DNA from: Mesolinea sp964536465
GTDB lineage: Bacteria > Chloroflexota > Anaerolineae > Anaerolineales > Anaerolineaceae
DNA: 6,284 bases
Direction of reading: 5' to 3'
Assembly: GCA_964536465.1 (NCBI GenBank)
Contig: CAZHXQ010000098.1
Coordinates: 1 to 6,284, forward strand
Shown: positions 1-5,868 of the stretch, piece after piece
How positions within the stretch are numbered: the first letter of the stretch is position 1
How the letters are laid out: each line of letters starts with the position of its first letter
Translations under genes and position numbers: made by a program
The notes under the pieces: generated by a model
Told to the model about the DNA's origin: nothing
The model's input: only the letters and a program-made list of their open reading frames with translations
The model's database searches: none

Positions 1-605
1 ATCAGTTTCTCAGGAAACTGGCGTGGACCGTAATTGTTAGAACAATTGCTGATGCTGATTGGCAAACCAAAGGTGATGTTGTAGGCGCGCACAAAATGAT
101 CGCTTGAGGCTTTGGCAGCCGCATAAGGAGAACGCGGTTGATAGGGGGTTTCTTCTTCAAAGGGCGGTTCGTCTCGAGTTAGCGTGCCAAAGACCTCATC
201 AGTAGAAACGTGATGAAAACGTGCTTTCTCGATGGGTACAATTTTATCCACCAGCCAGGCACGGCGGGCAGCTTCCAGCAGGGTGTAGGTGCCGACCACA
301 TTGGTCTCCACAAAAACGCCGGGGTTGAGAATAGACCGATCCACATGCGATTCAGCCGCAAAATTGATCACGGTGTCAATTTTATGCTCACTGAACAGTC
401 GGTCGAGCAGGGCACGATCGGTGATATTGCCATGAACAAATACATGCCGATCAGGATCGGGCAGGTTTTTGAGGTTTTCCAGGCTGCCGGCATAGGTCAG
501 CGCGTCGAGATTAACCACAGATGCTTCCTTGTCTTGCTGCAGCAGGTAATGGATAAAGTTGGAGCCGATAAAGCCCGCCCCACCGGTAACCAAAATTTGT
601 TTCAT
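1..605 (-). CDS. rfbB: dTDP-glucose 4,6-dehydratase, 3' end outside window
   Basis: This enzyme converts dTDP-glucose to dTDP-4-keto-6-deoxyglucose with tightly bound NAD+, the second step of cytoplasmic dTDP-L-rhamnose synthesis. I translated 201 codons of an expected ~340-360. Seen: the Rossmann motif TGGAGFIGS (residues 7-15), NLDALTYAG (32-40, Asp34 expected to bind NAD ribose), the catalytic Thr-Asp-Glu of STDEVFG (T135, D136, E137), the YxxxK pair Tyr161/Lys165, and the family motif NNYGPRQFPEKL just before the window edge. The ATG start overlaps the rfbC stop as ATGA and has a GAGGAG site 5 nt upstream. The reading frame is intact to the edge, so the truncation comes from the window. 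Last visible gene of the permease-ATPase-rfbC-rfbB operon; rfbA and rfbD would be expected nearby but are not seen. Extended SDR sugar dehydratases are similar, but the TDE triad and rfbC neighbour favour RfbB. Confidence 0.96.
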   Translation of the reverse strand, partial: MKQILVTGGAGFIGSNFIHYLLQQDKEASVVNLDALTYAGSLENLKNLPDPDRHVFVHGNITDRALLDRLFSEHKIDTVINFAAESHVDRSILNPGVFVETNVVGTYTLLEAARRAWLVDKIVPIEKARFHHVSTDEVFGTLTRDEPPFEEETPYQPRSPYAAAKASSDHFVRAYNITFGLPISISNCSNNYGPRQFPEKL

Positions 606-1183
606 CTACGCTCCTCGTTATCTGTCATCCATCCTAATGGAAATACTTCCGCCTCTTTCAGCAAGGGGGCGGCGGAATCTTTGCCCGAAAGTTTGGGTGG
701 CTGCCCATCGATTAGTGGCCATTCGATTCCAATCGAAGGGTCATTCCACAGCAGACTGCGCTCCCATTCCGGAGCGTAATAGTTCGTGGTTTTATAAACA
801 AATTCTGCCCATTCGCTCATAACATAATAACCGTGTGCGAAACCCTCAGGTATCCAAAGCTGAAACTTATTTTCCGCTGAAAGCACGCTGCCGACCCATT
901 TTCCAAAGGTGGGAGAACCCAGGCGCAGGTCCACAGCGACATCAAAAACCTCACCAACAACTACGCGCACAAGTTTTCCCTGAGTACATTTTAGCTGATA
1001 ATGCAGTCCACGCAAAATCCCTTGCTGTGAGCCGGAATGATTATCCTGTACAAAATTGGTCGGGCCGATATGCCCCTCAAATTCATTTTGGCGGAAAGTT
1101 TCCATAAAATAGCCCCGACGGTCACCTAAAACCTTGGGCTTAATCAGCATAACCTCGGGAATTCGAGTCCGGAGGTATTCCAT
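602..1183 (-). CDS. rfbC: dTDP-4-dehydrorhamnose 3,5-epimerase
   Basis: RmlC-type cupin epimerase, converting dTDP-4-keto-6-deoxyglucose to dTDP-4-keto-L-rhamnose, the step after RfbB. At 193 aa the length is normal (family ~180-200). Seen: GDRRGYFMETF (20-30), FVQDNHS (44-50), LRGLHYQ with catalytic His61, QGKLVR with Lys70, GEVFDVAVDLR (77-87), WIPEGFAHG (110-118), YKTTNYY with Tyr130 equivalent to the catalytic Tyr133 of the Salmonella enzyme, WNDPSIGIEWP (146-156), and KLSGKD whose Asp169 matches the His-partner Asp170 of Salmonella. I place the start at the ATG at 1183, which overlaps the ATPase stop as TGATG, with GGAAGG 9 nt upstream; a TTG one codon earlier is possible but less likely. 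The stop overlaps the rfbB start by 4 bp (ATGA), so translation is probably coupled. All key residues are present. Confidence 0.96.
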   Translation of the reverse strand: MEYLRTRIPEVMLIKPKVLGDRRGYFMETFRQNEFEGHIGPTNFVQDNHSGSQQGILRGLHYQLKCTQGKLVRVVVGEVFDVAVDLRLGSPTFGKWVGSVLSAENKFQLWIPEGFAHGYYVMSEWAEFVYKTTNYYAPEWERSLLWNDPSIGIEWPLIDGQPPKLSGKDSAAPLLKEAEVFPLGWMTDNEERR

Positions 1184-1965
1184 CAAAGGTTACCTTCCCG
1201 GTATGCAGCAATCACCTGTTCGGGTTCACCAATCATACGCACCTTTCCCTCGTCTAACCAGGCAATCCGATTGCACATGCCAATCATCGAATCCAGCGCG
1301 TGAGATACCATCAGCACCGTGGCGCCTCGTTGTTGGAAGTTGAGGAGCCGCTCACGGCTCTTCTTTTGGAAGGCCTCATCGCCCACACTTAAAATCTCAT
1401 CCAGAATCAGGATATCAGGGACATGTGCCGTGGCAACCGAGAAGCCCAGCCTGGCATACATCCCTGATGAATAGGTGCGGATAGGGGAGTGGATAAACCG
1501 GTCCAACTCAGCGAAATCGACAATCTCATCGAACACGGCTTCCATTTCCTGGCGGCTATACCCCAGTAGGGCCCCATTGAGGAAGACGTTCTCGCGCCCC
1601 GAAAGTTCAGGGTGAAAACCGGCGCCCAATTCGAGCAGGGGCGCAATTTTTCCATAAACGAACACACGCCCCTGGGTGGGCTTGAGCACCTTGGAAATGA
1701 CTTTCAACATGGTGCTTTTTCCGGCACCGTTGTTGCCAATGATCCCGAAGACCTCACCCTGGTTGACCTGCATGCTGATCTCGGTCAGAGCCCAAAAGTC
1801 CTGTATTTTGATTTTTCGCTGGATCTTCCGGATGGCATACTCCTTGAAGGTATTGATGCGTTCTGATGGCAAACGATACCTGACCGAAATGTTTTCGAGT
1901 TGAATGATCGGTCGGGCTGTCGCTGTGGGTGTATCCTTCAATTCGAGCTCAGACACGGTAGGCAT
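1183..1965 (-). CDS. Polysaccharide export ABC transporter ATPase (Wzt-like, short form)
   Basis: Nucleotide-binding subunit that powers export of an undecaprenyl-linked polysaccharide or teichoic-acid-like polymer with the adjacent permease, at the inner face of the cytoplasmic membrane. 260 aa. Seen: Walker A GNNGAGKS (77-84), the ELGAGFHPELSGREN stretch (112-126) typical of Wzt/TagH/KpsT-type ATPases, ABC signature YSSGM (165-169), Walker B ILILDE (185-190) followed by a D-loop-like SVGD, and switch His222 in MVSHA. The protein ends just after the ATPase fold and lacks the C-terminal carbohydrate-binding domain of long Wzt proteins such as E. coli O9a (~430 aa). The start is ATG with a strong GGAGG but only 3 nt spacing; the gene begins 17 bp inside the permease gene. 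The stop overlaps the rfbC start. Family and role are secure, the exact polymer is unknown; wzt, tagH or rfbE-like names are all used for such genes. Confidence 0.95.
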   Translation of the reverse strand: MPTVSELELKDTPTATARPIIQLENISVRYRLPSERINTFKEYAIRKIQRKIKIQDFWALTEISMQVNQGEVFGIIGNNGAGKSTMLKVISKVLKPTQGRVFVYGKIAPLLELGAGFHPELSGRENVFLNGALLGYSRQEMEAVFDEIVDFAELDRFIHSPIRTYSSGMYARLGFSVATAHVPDILILDEILSVGDEAFQKKSRERLLNFQQRGATVLMVSHALDSMIGMCNRIAWLDEGKVRMIGEPEQVIAAYREGNL

Positions 1966-2785
1966 ATTCCTCCGATTTTGAGGTGAAATAAATCCAACCC
2001 ACCACCAGCATGCCTACAGCCCAAGCCAAGGTCGGCAACAGCTCCTGCCAATGGGGCAAACGCCCCTCAATTATCGGCAGTCGGAACATTTTTACCATCC
2101 AGTACATTGGATTGATTTTGTAGTAAGGCAAAAGGCTGGGCGAAATTAGAGACTCAGGATAGATGATGGGGGTCAGATACATCCAGGCAGTCAACAAGAC
2201 CTGGTACATCTCACCAACATCAGGGAAAAAGACTGCCAGTGAAGAAATGAACAGCCCAAAGCCAAGCGTAAAGGTGGTCAGGATGAGGATCGAAACCGGC
2301 AAAAATAACAGAGACCAATAAAATGGCGCCCCGTCAACCAGCATAACAATCACCAGCGGCACCAGCGAAACGACCATATTTACCAGGGCGGTGCCGATGG
2401 CTGAAACGCCAAATACCGTGCTGGGGATATAAATGCGTTTGAGAAGGCTGCCCCCCCAAACCAACCCGCTGATGGCCGCATTGGTGCCCTGGGAGAAAAA
2501 GTTCCAAACCAGCAAGCCGCTCAAAATATAGACAGGGAAGTGCTGGACCTCGCTCTTAAAAAAATTAGAGAAAACGAAGGTCAGAATCAGCATGGTGCCC
2601 AGTGGATTAAGCATCGTCCAGGCGACACCCAGGATAGACCGTTTATACCGGGTAAGAATATCCCGTCGGATCAGTTGCCCGAGCAGGTAGCGATATTTTC
2701 CTAATTCTTTCAATTCGGAAATCGCAGATACCCGGTAACTTGCAGAGTCGTAGACGGGTTTAGAAGAACTGGCCAATTGTGTCAC
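1949..2785 (-). CDS. Polysaccharide export ABC-2 type permease (Wzm-like)
   Basis: Membrane subunit of the ABC exporter that moves a lipid-linked glycan across the cytoplasmic membrane with the Wzt-like ATPase. 278 aa, a usual length. Seen: an N-terminal cytoplasmic segment with the family motif RRDILTRYKRSILGVAW (40-56), then about six hydrophobic segments near residues 55-76, 85-105, 123-150, 155-185, 193-212 and 250-268, and the YYKINPMYWMV motif (221-231) common near the last loop of this family. No signal peptide, as expected. The longest start is GTG at 2785, but AAGGTGA sits on top of that codon; a TTG at 2776 lies 5 nt after AGGTGA and fits better, which would shorten the protein by three residues. 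It is 11 nt downstream of a start-less gene remnant and overlaps the ATPase by 17 bp. Identity as a glycan exporter rests on the ATPase type and rfb genes beside it. Confidence 0.93.
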   Translation of the reverse strand: MTQLASSSKPVYDSASYRVSAISELKELGKYRYLLGQLIRRDILTRYKRSILGVAWTMLNPLGTMLILTFVFSNFFKSEVQHFPVYILSGLLVWNFFSQGTNAAISGLVWGGSLLKRIYIPSTVFGVSAIGTALVNMVVSLVPLVIVMLVDGAPFYWSLLFLPVSILILTTFTLGFGLFISSLAVFFPDVGEMYQVLLTAWMYLTPIIYPESLISPSLLPYYKINPMYWMVKMFRLPIIEGRLPHWQELLPTLAWAVGMLVVGWIYFTSKSEEYAYRV

Positions 2786-2788
2786 CTT
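2782..2788 (-). promoter_or_regulatory. Shine-Dalgarno AAGGTGA of the permease gene
   Basis: Minus-strand AAGGTGA resembles the end of the anti-SD complement. It overlaps the GTG at 2785, so that GTG cannot use it. It is correctly spaced (5 nt) for the in-frame TTG at 2776, which supports a TTG start for the permease. Inference from spacing only. Confidence 0.5.
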
Positions 2789-2796
2789 TTTGTGTA

Positions 2797-3033
2797 TCAG
2801 ACAGTTTTTAATCTTACCATAGGAAAGGATTGGTCATTCAGGGCAGTGGCCATGCCGCAGAAATGGCGCCCCTCTTTTTCCGCATGGGTAACCAACAAAA
2901 TTGGCAGGTCAAATCTTCGTGAGAACTCGCGATGTTGAGCGGTCAGCAGCTGGTATACATTTTTTAGAGAATCAGGGCGAACGTAGTGAATACGCCCGAG
3001 CCAGAAATGGGATGCGTAAGCCGAGAAAGATCC
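2797..3033 (-). pseudogene. C-terminal remnant of an unidentified operon gene
   Basis: Reading minus from 3033 gives 78 uninterrupted codons ending in TGA at 2797, preceded directly by an in-frame TAA at 3034-3036. There is no ATG or plausible start with a Shine-Dalgarno site before a late Met near residue 57, so it cannot be a complete gene. Composition looks like real protein: FWLGRIHYVRPDSL near residue 15, a basic helix-like stretch QLLTAQHREFSRRFD, then LPILLVTHAEKEGRHFCG. Codon use and GC match the operon downstream, not the AT-rich DNA upstream. The 11-nt gap to the permease start is operon-like. I infer the 3' end of a lost gene, cut at about 3033. I do not recognise the family; a chance open frame is the alternative. 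Confidence 0.5.
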
Positions 3034-3117
3034 TTAACTTATTATAAGGTGGAGACATCAGCCCCGTGTGGGAAGTTTTACTTCATGGATACGCATTGAA
3101 TTTATTCAAGATCAATT
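3034..3117. other. AT-rich spacer at the break point, no gene
   Basis: This spacer separates the gene remnant from the DUF4298 stop codon. All frames are broken by stops and I find no continuation of the remnant in another frame. It holds a perfect 11-bp palindrome (CTTATTATAAG, 3038-3048) and two weak 5-bp hairpins (3072-3084 and 3096-3109), none followed by a convincing T tract on either strand. Confidence 0.5.
3041..3046 (-). promoter_or_regulatory. Possible -10 box for the export/rhamnose operon
   Basis: Minus-strand TATAAT, a perfect -10 consensus, inside the palindrome CTTATTATAAG. It points toward the permease about 250 nt downstream, which otherwise has no obvious promoter because its upstream gene is broken. 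No good -35 is seen at 16-18 bp, so this is weak support. Confidence 0.25.
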
Positions 3118-3423
3118 TTATCGCCTTCTGACCATATCGGTCGCAACCTCTAACATCTTAATAGCGACTTCATAATTGTCACCGATGAGATCCCATACAG
3201 CGTCTTCAGATAAAACACCACATTTTATATCGGAAGGGATCAAGCCCTTATTCGCAGCATCGACATCATCCATGTATTCCTGGCTGCCATAATACTCCAT
3301 AAGTTTTTGATAGTCATTGTGATATCCTTCAAAAGAATCCAACACTTCCTTCATTCTATCTATTTTCTCTCGATAAATATCTAGAATAATCTCCATCTCT
3401 TTAATCTTCTCATATCGGTCCAT
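3118..3423 (-). CDS. DUF4298 family small protein
   Basis: Small acidic, probably cytosolic protein of 101 aa with no signal peptide or membrane segment; function unknown for the whole family. The N-terminal ~45 residues are heptad-like (EKIKEMEIILDIYREKIDRM) and probably form a helical or coiled-coil hairpin. The recognisable part is YYGSQEYMDDVDAANKG (44-60), then LIPSDIKCGVLSEDAVWDLIGDN with the family's P-x-D-(I/L)-K-x-GVLSEDAV-x-DL core (61-83), then a final helix ending MVRRR. Full length for the family (~85-100 aa). Start is ATG at 3423 with AAGGGAAAG about 8-10 nt upstream. GC is about 39% by my count, against about 55% in a sampled stretch of the operon. It sits alone between a truncated gene and a divergent glycosyltransferase, which suggests acquisition by transfer. 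DUF4298 assignment is by memory of the motif. Confidence 0.85.
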   Translation of the reverse strand: MDRYEKIKEMEIILDIYREKIDRMKEVLDSFEGYHNDYQKLMEYYGSQEYMDDVDAANKGLIPSDIKCGVLSEDAVWDLIGDNYEVAIKMLEVATDMVRRR

Positions 3424-3511
3424 GATCTACTTTCCCTTCGATTCCAGATTTGATATCCCCACCCAAATGACCAGTGGGGGTCTTAAGTTTACTCTTTTGT
3501 AGACTGCAATT

Positions 3512-3531
3512 ATCAAACGTATGATCAAACG
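3512..3531 (+). repeat. Direct repeat ATCAAACG, two copies 12 bp apart
   Basis: ATCAAACG occurs at 3512-3519 and 3524-3531, a start-to-start spacing of 12 bp, between the two divergent genes. It could be a regulator site near the DUF4298 promoter region, or chance in AT-rich DNA. Confidence 0.35.
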
Positions 3532-3571
3532 GGCGCGCATATTTAGGAAGGCAGGCCTGGGAAGATCGCTT

Positions 3572-3659
3572 CACTATATAAGTGTACATTACAGCTATTC
3601 CAAACCAATCGTCCTAATGTTTAGCGCTTCTTTCACTATACCTAAACTATAATATAGTG
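3572..3659 (+). repeat. CACTATA heptamer set with inverted copy around a -10 box
   Basis: TTCACTATA occurs at 3570-3578 and 3632-3640, and its reverse complement core TATAGTG occurs at 3653-3659. The last two form an inverted repeat CACTATA-N12-TATAGTG that frames the likely -10 of the glycosyltransferase promoter; ACTATAATATAGT at 3646-3658 is itself a near-perfect palindrome with one central base. The arrangement suits an operator, but no binding protein is known. Confidence 0.4.
3648..3653 (+). promoter_or_regulatory. -10 box of the glycosyltransferase gene
   Basis: Perfect TATAAT, 17 nt before the ATG at 3671. It would give a transcript starting near 3660 with a leader of about 10 nt containing AGGA (3663-3666). 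No clear -35 lies 16-18 bp upstream (CGCTTC region), so activation by a regulator or a non-standard promoter is possible. Confidence 0.45.
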
Positions 3660-3670
3660 GTCAGGAAAAA

Positions 3671-4678
3671 ATGGATATGACCAAAGCCTTCTTCTCCATC
3701 GTTATCTTGTTCTGGAAAAGCGCACAATATCTGCCGCGCAGTCTCCGGGCATTGCAAGAGCAAACCCTGAAAGATTTCGAGGTAATTTTGCTCGATAATG
3801 GGTCGCAGGAACCACCTGACCCTGCAGTCTTGGCACGATATTCCAACCTTGATCTACATTTACTGCGTTCTGATACCAATCTTGGCTTTGCCGCTGGAAA
3901 TAACTATGCTGTTAAAGCTACTAAAGGAGACTATCTGGTTTTGCTAAATGGGGATGCCTTCCCGGCGCCAGACTGGTTGGAAACCATCTCAAATTCCATT
4001 CCGAGTTATCCCAATCATTTTTTCGCCTCCCGGCTTATCCAGGCTGACAACCCTGCCCTGCTTGATGGCGAATGGAACGTGGTTCATGCCAGCGGGTTGG
4101 CTTTTCGTCACAATCACAACCGACCTGTTTCTGCCTCAAAAGGGTGCCCCAAAGAGGTTTTGAGCGCCTGTGCCGCTGCCGGTGTTTACCCACGTAAGGG
4201 GTTTGAGGAAGTCGCTGGTTTTGACGAAGACTTCTTTTCTTACATGGAGGATGTGGATCTGGATATGCGCCTGCAACTGGCAGACTATCGCTGTCTGTAT
4301 TTGCCAGAGGCGGTAGTCTACCACGTCGGCTCTGGCAGTACAGGCAAAAGAAGCGCATTCTCAATCTTTTACGGTCAGCGTAATCTGGTCTGGACCTTCG
4401 TCAAGAACATGCCTGGGCTGCTTTTCTGGCTATTGTTGCCAGCCCACCTGCTTGCCAACCTGATTTACATAATAGCTGCTTGTTTTATGCCCACCAGAAA
4501 GACGATCTGGCGCGCCAAACGTTCGGCTCTTGCCGGTCTGTCAAAAATGTGGCGCAAGCGCCAATTGATCCAGTCAAAGCGGACCACATCAATCTGGCGC
4601 TTTGCCCGGCTATTGAACTGGAATCCTTTTTCCCCATTGGCAAAATTGCTTAACAGAAAACCTTTCAGCCGGAAGTAA
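3671..4678 (+). CDS. Glycosyltransferase family 2, WbbL-like
   Basis: GT-A fold enzyme that transfers a sugar, by family often rhamnose, from a nucleotide donor to a lipid-linked glycan at the inner membrane face. 335 aa, normal for WbbL-like proteins. Seen: N-terminal strand FSIVILFWKS (8-17; FWK replaces the usual TYN), EVILLDNGS (37-45), NLGFAAGNN (70-78), LLNGD (91-95, the metal-binding DxD-like site), PDWLE, GFDEDFFSYMEDVDLDMR (183-200, catalytic ED region), YHVGSGSTG (217-225), FYGQRNLVW (233-241), then a hydrophobic segment at about 249-272 and a very basic tail. The tail holds two similar pieces, LLNWNPFS and LLNRKPFS. Start is ATG with AGGA just 4 nt upstream; the in-frame ATG at 3677 is a spaced alternative. 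Transcribed divergently from the export operon and not overlapping any gene. Acceptor and donor cannot be read from the sequence; rhamnose is suggested by the nearby rfbBC. Confidence 0.92.
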   Translation: MDMTKAFFSIVILFWKSAQYLPRSLRALQEQTLKDFEVILLDNGSQEPPDPAVLARYSNLDLHLLRSDTNLGFAAGNNYAVKATKGDYLVLLNGDAFPAPDWLETISNSIPSYPNHFFASRLIQADNPALLDGEWNVVHASGLAFRHNHNRPVSASKGCPKEVLSACAAAGVYPRKGFEEVAGFDEDFFSYMEDVDLDMRLQLADYRCLYLPEAVVYHVGSGSTGKRSAFSIFYGQRNLVWTFVKNMPGLLFWLLLPAHLLANLIYIIAACFMPTRKTIWRAKRSALAGLSKMWRKRQLIQSKRTTSIWRFARLLNWNPFSPLAKLLNRKPFSRK

Positions 4679-4704
4679 CCTGGCTGAAATTTCTCAAACA
4701 CGTC

Positions 4705-4736
4705 GTCTGAAACCCGGTTAGAGCAGACAATTTTTT
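4705..4736 (+). terminator. Probable intrinsic terminator of the glycosyltransferase gene
   Basis: GTCTG (4705-4709) pairs with CAGAC (4724-4728) around a 14-nt loop that may form a small inner AAC/GTT helix. It is followed by AA and six T on the plus strand (4731-4736). It lies 26 nt after the stop codon. The stem is short, so strength is uncertain. It gives no T tract in the opposite direction. Confidence 0.45.
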
Positions 4737-4759
4737 GGGGACAATTGCTTTCAGGTAGA

Positions 4760-5788
4760 TTAAAGATCGGGCGGCTGGCTTGGGTTTTGTTGGTCAGGGC
4801 TCCCCGTCTTGGGCAGGAGTTGGATTTCTTCCTCAATGTCCAGGGGTGCGTTTATGAGGGATCCCAGTTTTTCCCACAGACCGGATTCGAGTGTTTTATC
4901 CCATTCCTGGATAAAGCTGGCATAGTCTTCGTCCCGGTCGCTTTTTCGGTTGGCGCTCAGGGCATTCAAGCCAGGCAAGAGTCTGCGTAATGGGCGGGTG
5001 TGACCGAAATAGGTCTGGATTCGCTGCTGCTCCTCTTTGATAAAGTTCGGTATCAGCTCTATCCAAACGTCTGCATCATGAATAGAGCCCAACAAGTCCT
5101 GCAGTTTTTTAGTCTGGTTGATGAAGGGCTTCATTCCCTCACCATAGAGGTCCTGAAACACCTCCATGGTATAACGCAGACGTTTAGCGCTGATACGCAT
5201 GGCATGCAGCTCGGAGACGTTGACCTCATATCGGACCGACTGGTCGAAAACCATCATCTCCTCTAAACGCGTTTTGATGCTTGAGAAGGCCAGTTTGTAC
5301 AGGTGAGGAGAATAAAGGTTGAAGCTTTCACTCTGCTGCAACCAAGGCGAAGCCCAGCGAGCGATCTTCCGCAGGGTTTGATCCTCTTCCAGCGTGGTCA
5401 TCGCCTCAATAACAGAGCTCTGGCTCTGCTGCCTTTGTTGCTTCAGGCGCAAGCGCAGGCGATTAATACCGGGTGAAAGCGGGGGATCAAGAAATTGGGG
5501 AGGGAGTCTTTCAAGCAGTTCCAGGTGGACATCCAGATCGCGTGCCTCTCCCAACGCTTTGGTCACCGCCCGAATATCTTTTGTGTACTGCTTATACTCC
5601 TGCCTGGGGAAGCTGGCGCGAAAGATCCGTAGAGCACTGCGCAGCCGGCGGGTGGCCACACGCATACGATGGATATATTCATTGTCAGCGCCGGTCCTGA
5701 CACCTTCGACCTCAGCCTGCATGGCTGAAAGGTATCCATAGATGACTTTTGCTGCGTAGGCATTGGTCGCTTCTGCGGTGTCTTTCAC
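4760..5788 (-). CDS. CHAD domain-containing protein
   Basis: All-alpha CHAD protein (conserved histidine alpha-helical domain); the family binds inorganic polyphosphate through basic and histidine side chains, and members have been found on polyphosphate granules. 342 aa. Two internal halves are visible: IHRMRVATRRLRSALRIF (39-56) with LGEARDLDVHLE (79-90), and LHAMRISAKRLRYTMEVF (194-211) with LQDLLGSIHDADVWIE (229-244). The conserved His40 and His195, Arg43/47/48 and Arg198, Lys202 and Arg203, and the RDLD and HDAD turns are all present. No CYTH domain is fused; the acidic, proline-rich tail from about 310 looks disordered. Start is GTG at 5788, behind AGGAGG with 3 nt spacing; an ATG two bases upstream (5790) is out of frame and meets TGA at once. 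No signal peptide. Convergent with the glycosyltransferase; the kinase gene lies upstream behind a terminator. Confidence 0.93.
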   Translation of the reverse strand: MKDTAEATNAYAAKVIYGYLSAMQAEVEGVRTGADNEYIHRMRVATRRLRSALRIFRASFPRQEYKQYTKDIRAVTKALGEARDLDVHLELLERLPPQFLDPPLSPGINRLRLRLKQQRQQSQSSVIEAMTTLEEDQTLRKIARWASPWLQQSESFNLYSPHLYKLAFSSIKTRLEEMMVFDQSVRYEVNVSELHAMRISAKRLRYTMEVFQDLYGEGMKPFINQTKKLQDLLGSIHDADVWIELIPNFIKEEQQRIQTYFGHTRPLRRLLPGLNALSANRKSDRDEDYASFIQEWDKTLESGLWEKLGSLINAPLDIEEEIQLLPKTGSPDQQNPSQPPDL

Positions 5789-5791
5789 ATT

Positions 5792-5797
5792 CCTCCT
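5792..5797 (-). promoter_or_regulatory. Shine-Dalgarno AGGAGG fixing a GTG start
   Basis: AGGAGG on the minus strand stands 3 nt before GTG at 5788. The overlapping ATG at 5790 reads ATG-TGA and cannot code. The same GGAGGAAT arrangement precedes the ATPase gene at 1965, so tight spacing seems usual in this genome. Confidence 0.7.
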
Positions 5798-5820
5798 GCG
5801 CTTAAACCTCTATTAACTAA

Positions 5821-5863
5821 GACAAAACTAAAACAAACTACCCTAGGCACACCTGGGGTAGTT
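5821..5863 (-). terminator. Strong intrinsic terminator of the kinase-like gene
   Basis: A 12-bp stem pairs 5836-5847 (AACTACCCTAGG) with 5852-5863 (CCTGGGGTAGTT), with one G-U type pair and a CACA tetraloop on the plus strand. On the minus strand it is followed by the T-rich run TTTGTTTTAGTTTTGTC. It lies 6 nt past the kinase stop codon and before the CHAD gene, so CHAD probably has its own promoter. Confidence 0.85.
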
Positions 5864-5868
5864 GAAAA

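Noticed and set aside
210..779. 189-codon plus-strand open frame
   Set aside because: It is antisense to rfbB and rfbC, both of which carry full family motifs; its translation shows no recognisable domain.
1183..1186. TTG at 1186 as rfbC start
   Set aside because: ATG at 1183 is the next codon, forms the TGATG overlap with the ATPase stop and is equally spaced from GGAAGG.
3457..3479. CCCCAC/GTGGGG hairpin upstream of the DUF4298 gene as terminator or riboswitch
   Set aside because: Only 6 bp with an 11-nt loop, no gene ends on the plus strand before it, no real T tract follows, and no known riboswitch pattern is seen.
2786..3660. Insertion sequence or integrated element
   Set aside because: No transposase or integrase fragment, no terminal inverted repeats and no target-site duplication could be found by eye around the AT-rich region.
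4035..4364. 109-codon minus-strand open frame
   Set aside because: Shadow of the glycosyltransferase catalytic region; proline- and arginine-rich low-similarity translation.
4726..4746. GACAATT direct repeat (4726-4732 and 4740-4746)
   Set aside because: Short AT-rich match beside a T run in the convergent intergenic gap; better explained as part of the terminator region or chance.
4465..4836. 123-codon minus-strand open frame across the glycosyltransferase end
   Set aside because: It lies antisense to the clear glycosyltransferase 3' end and overlaps the CHAD end and the probable terminator, with no domain.
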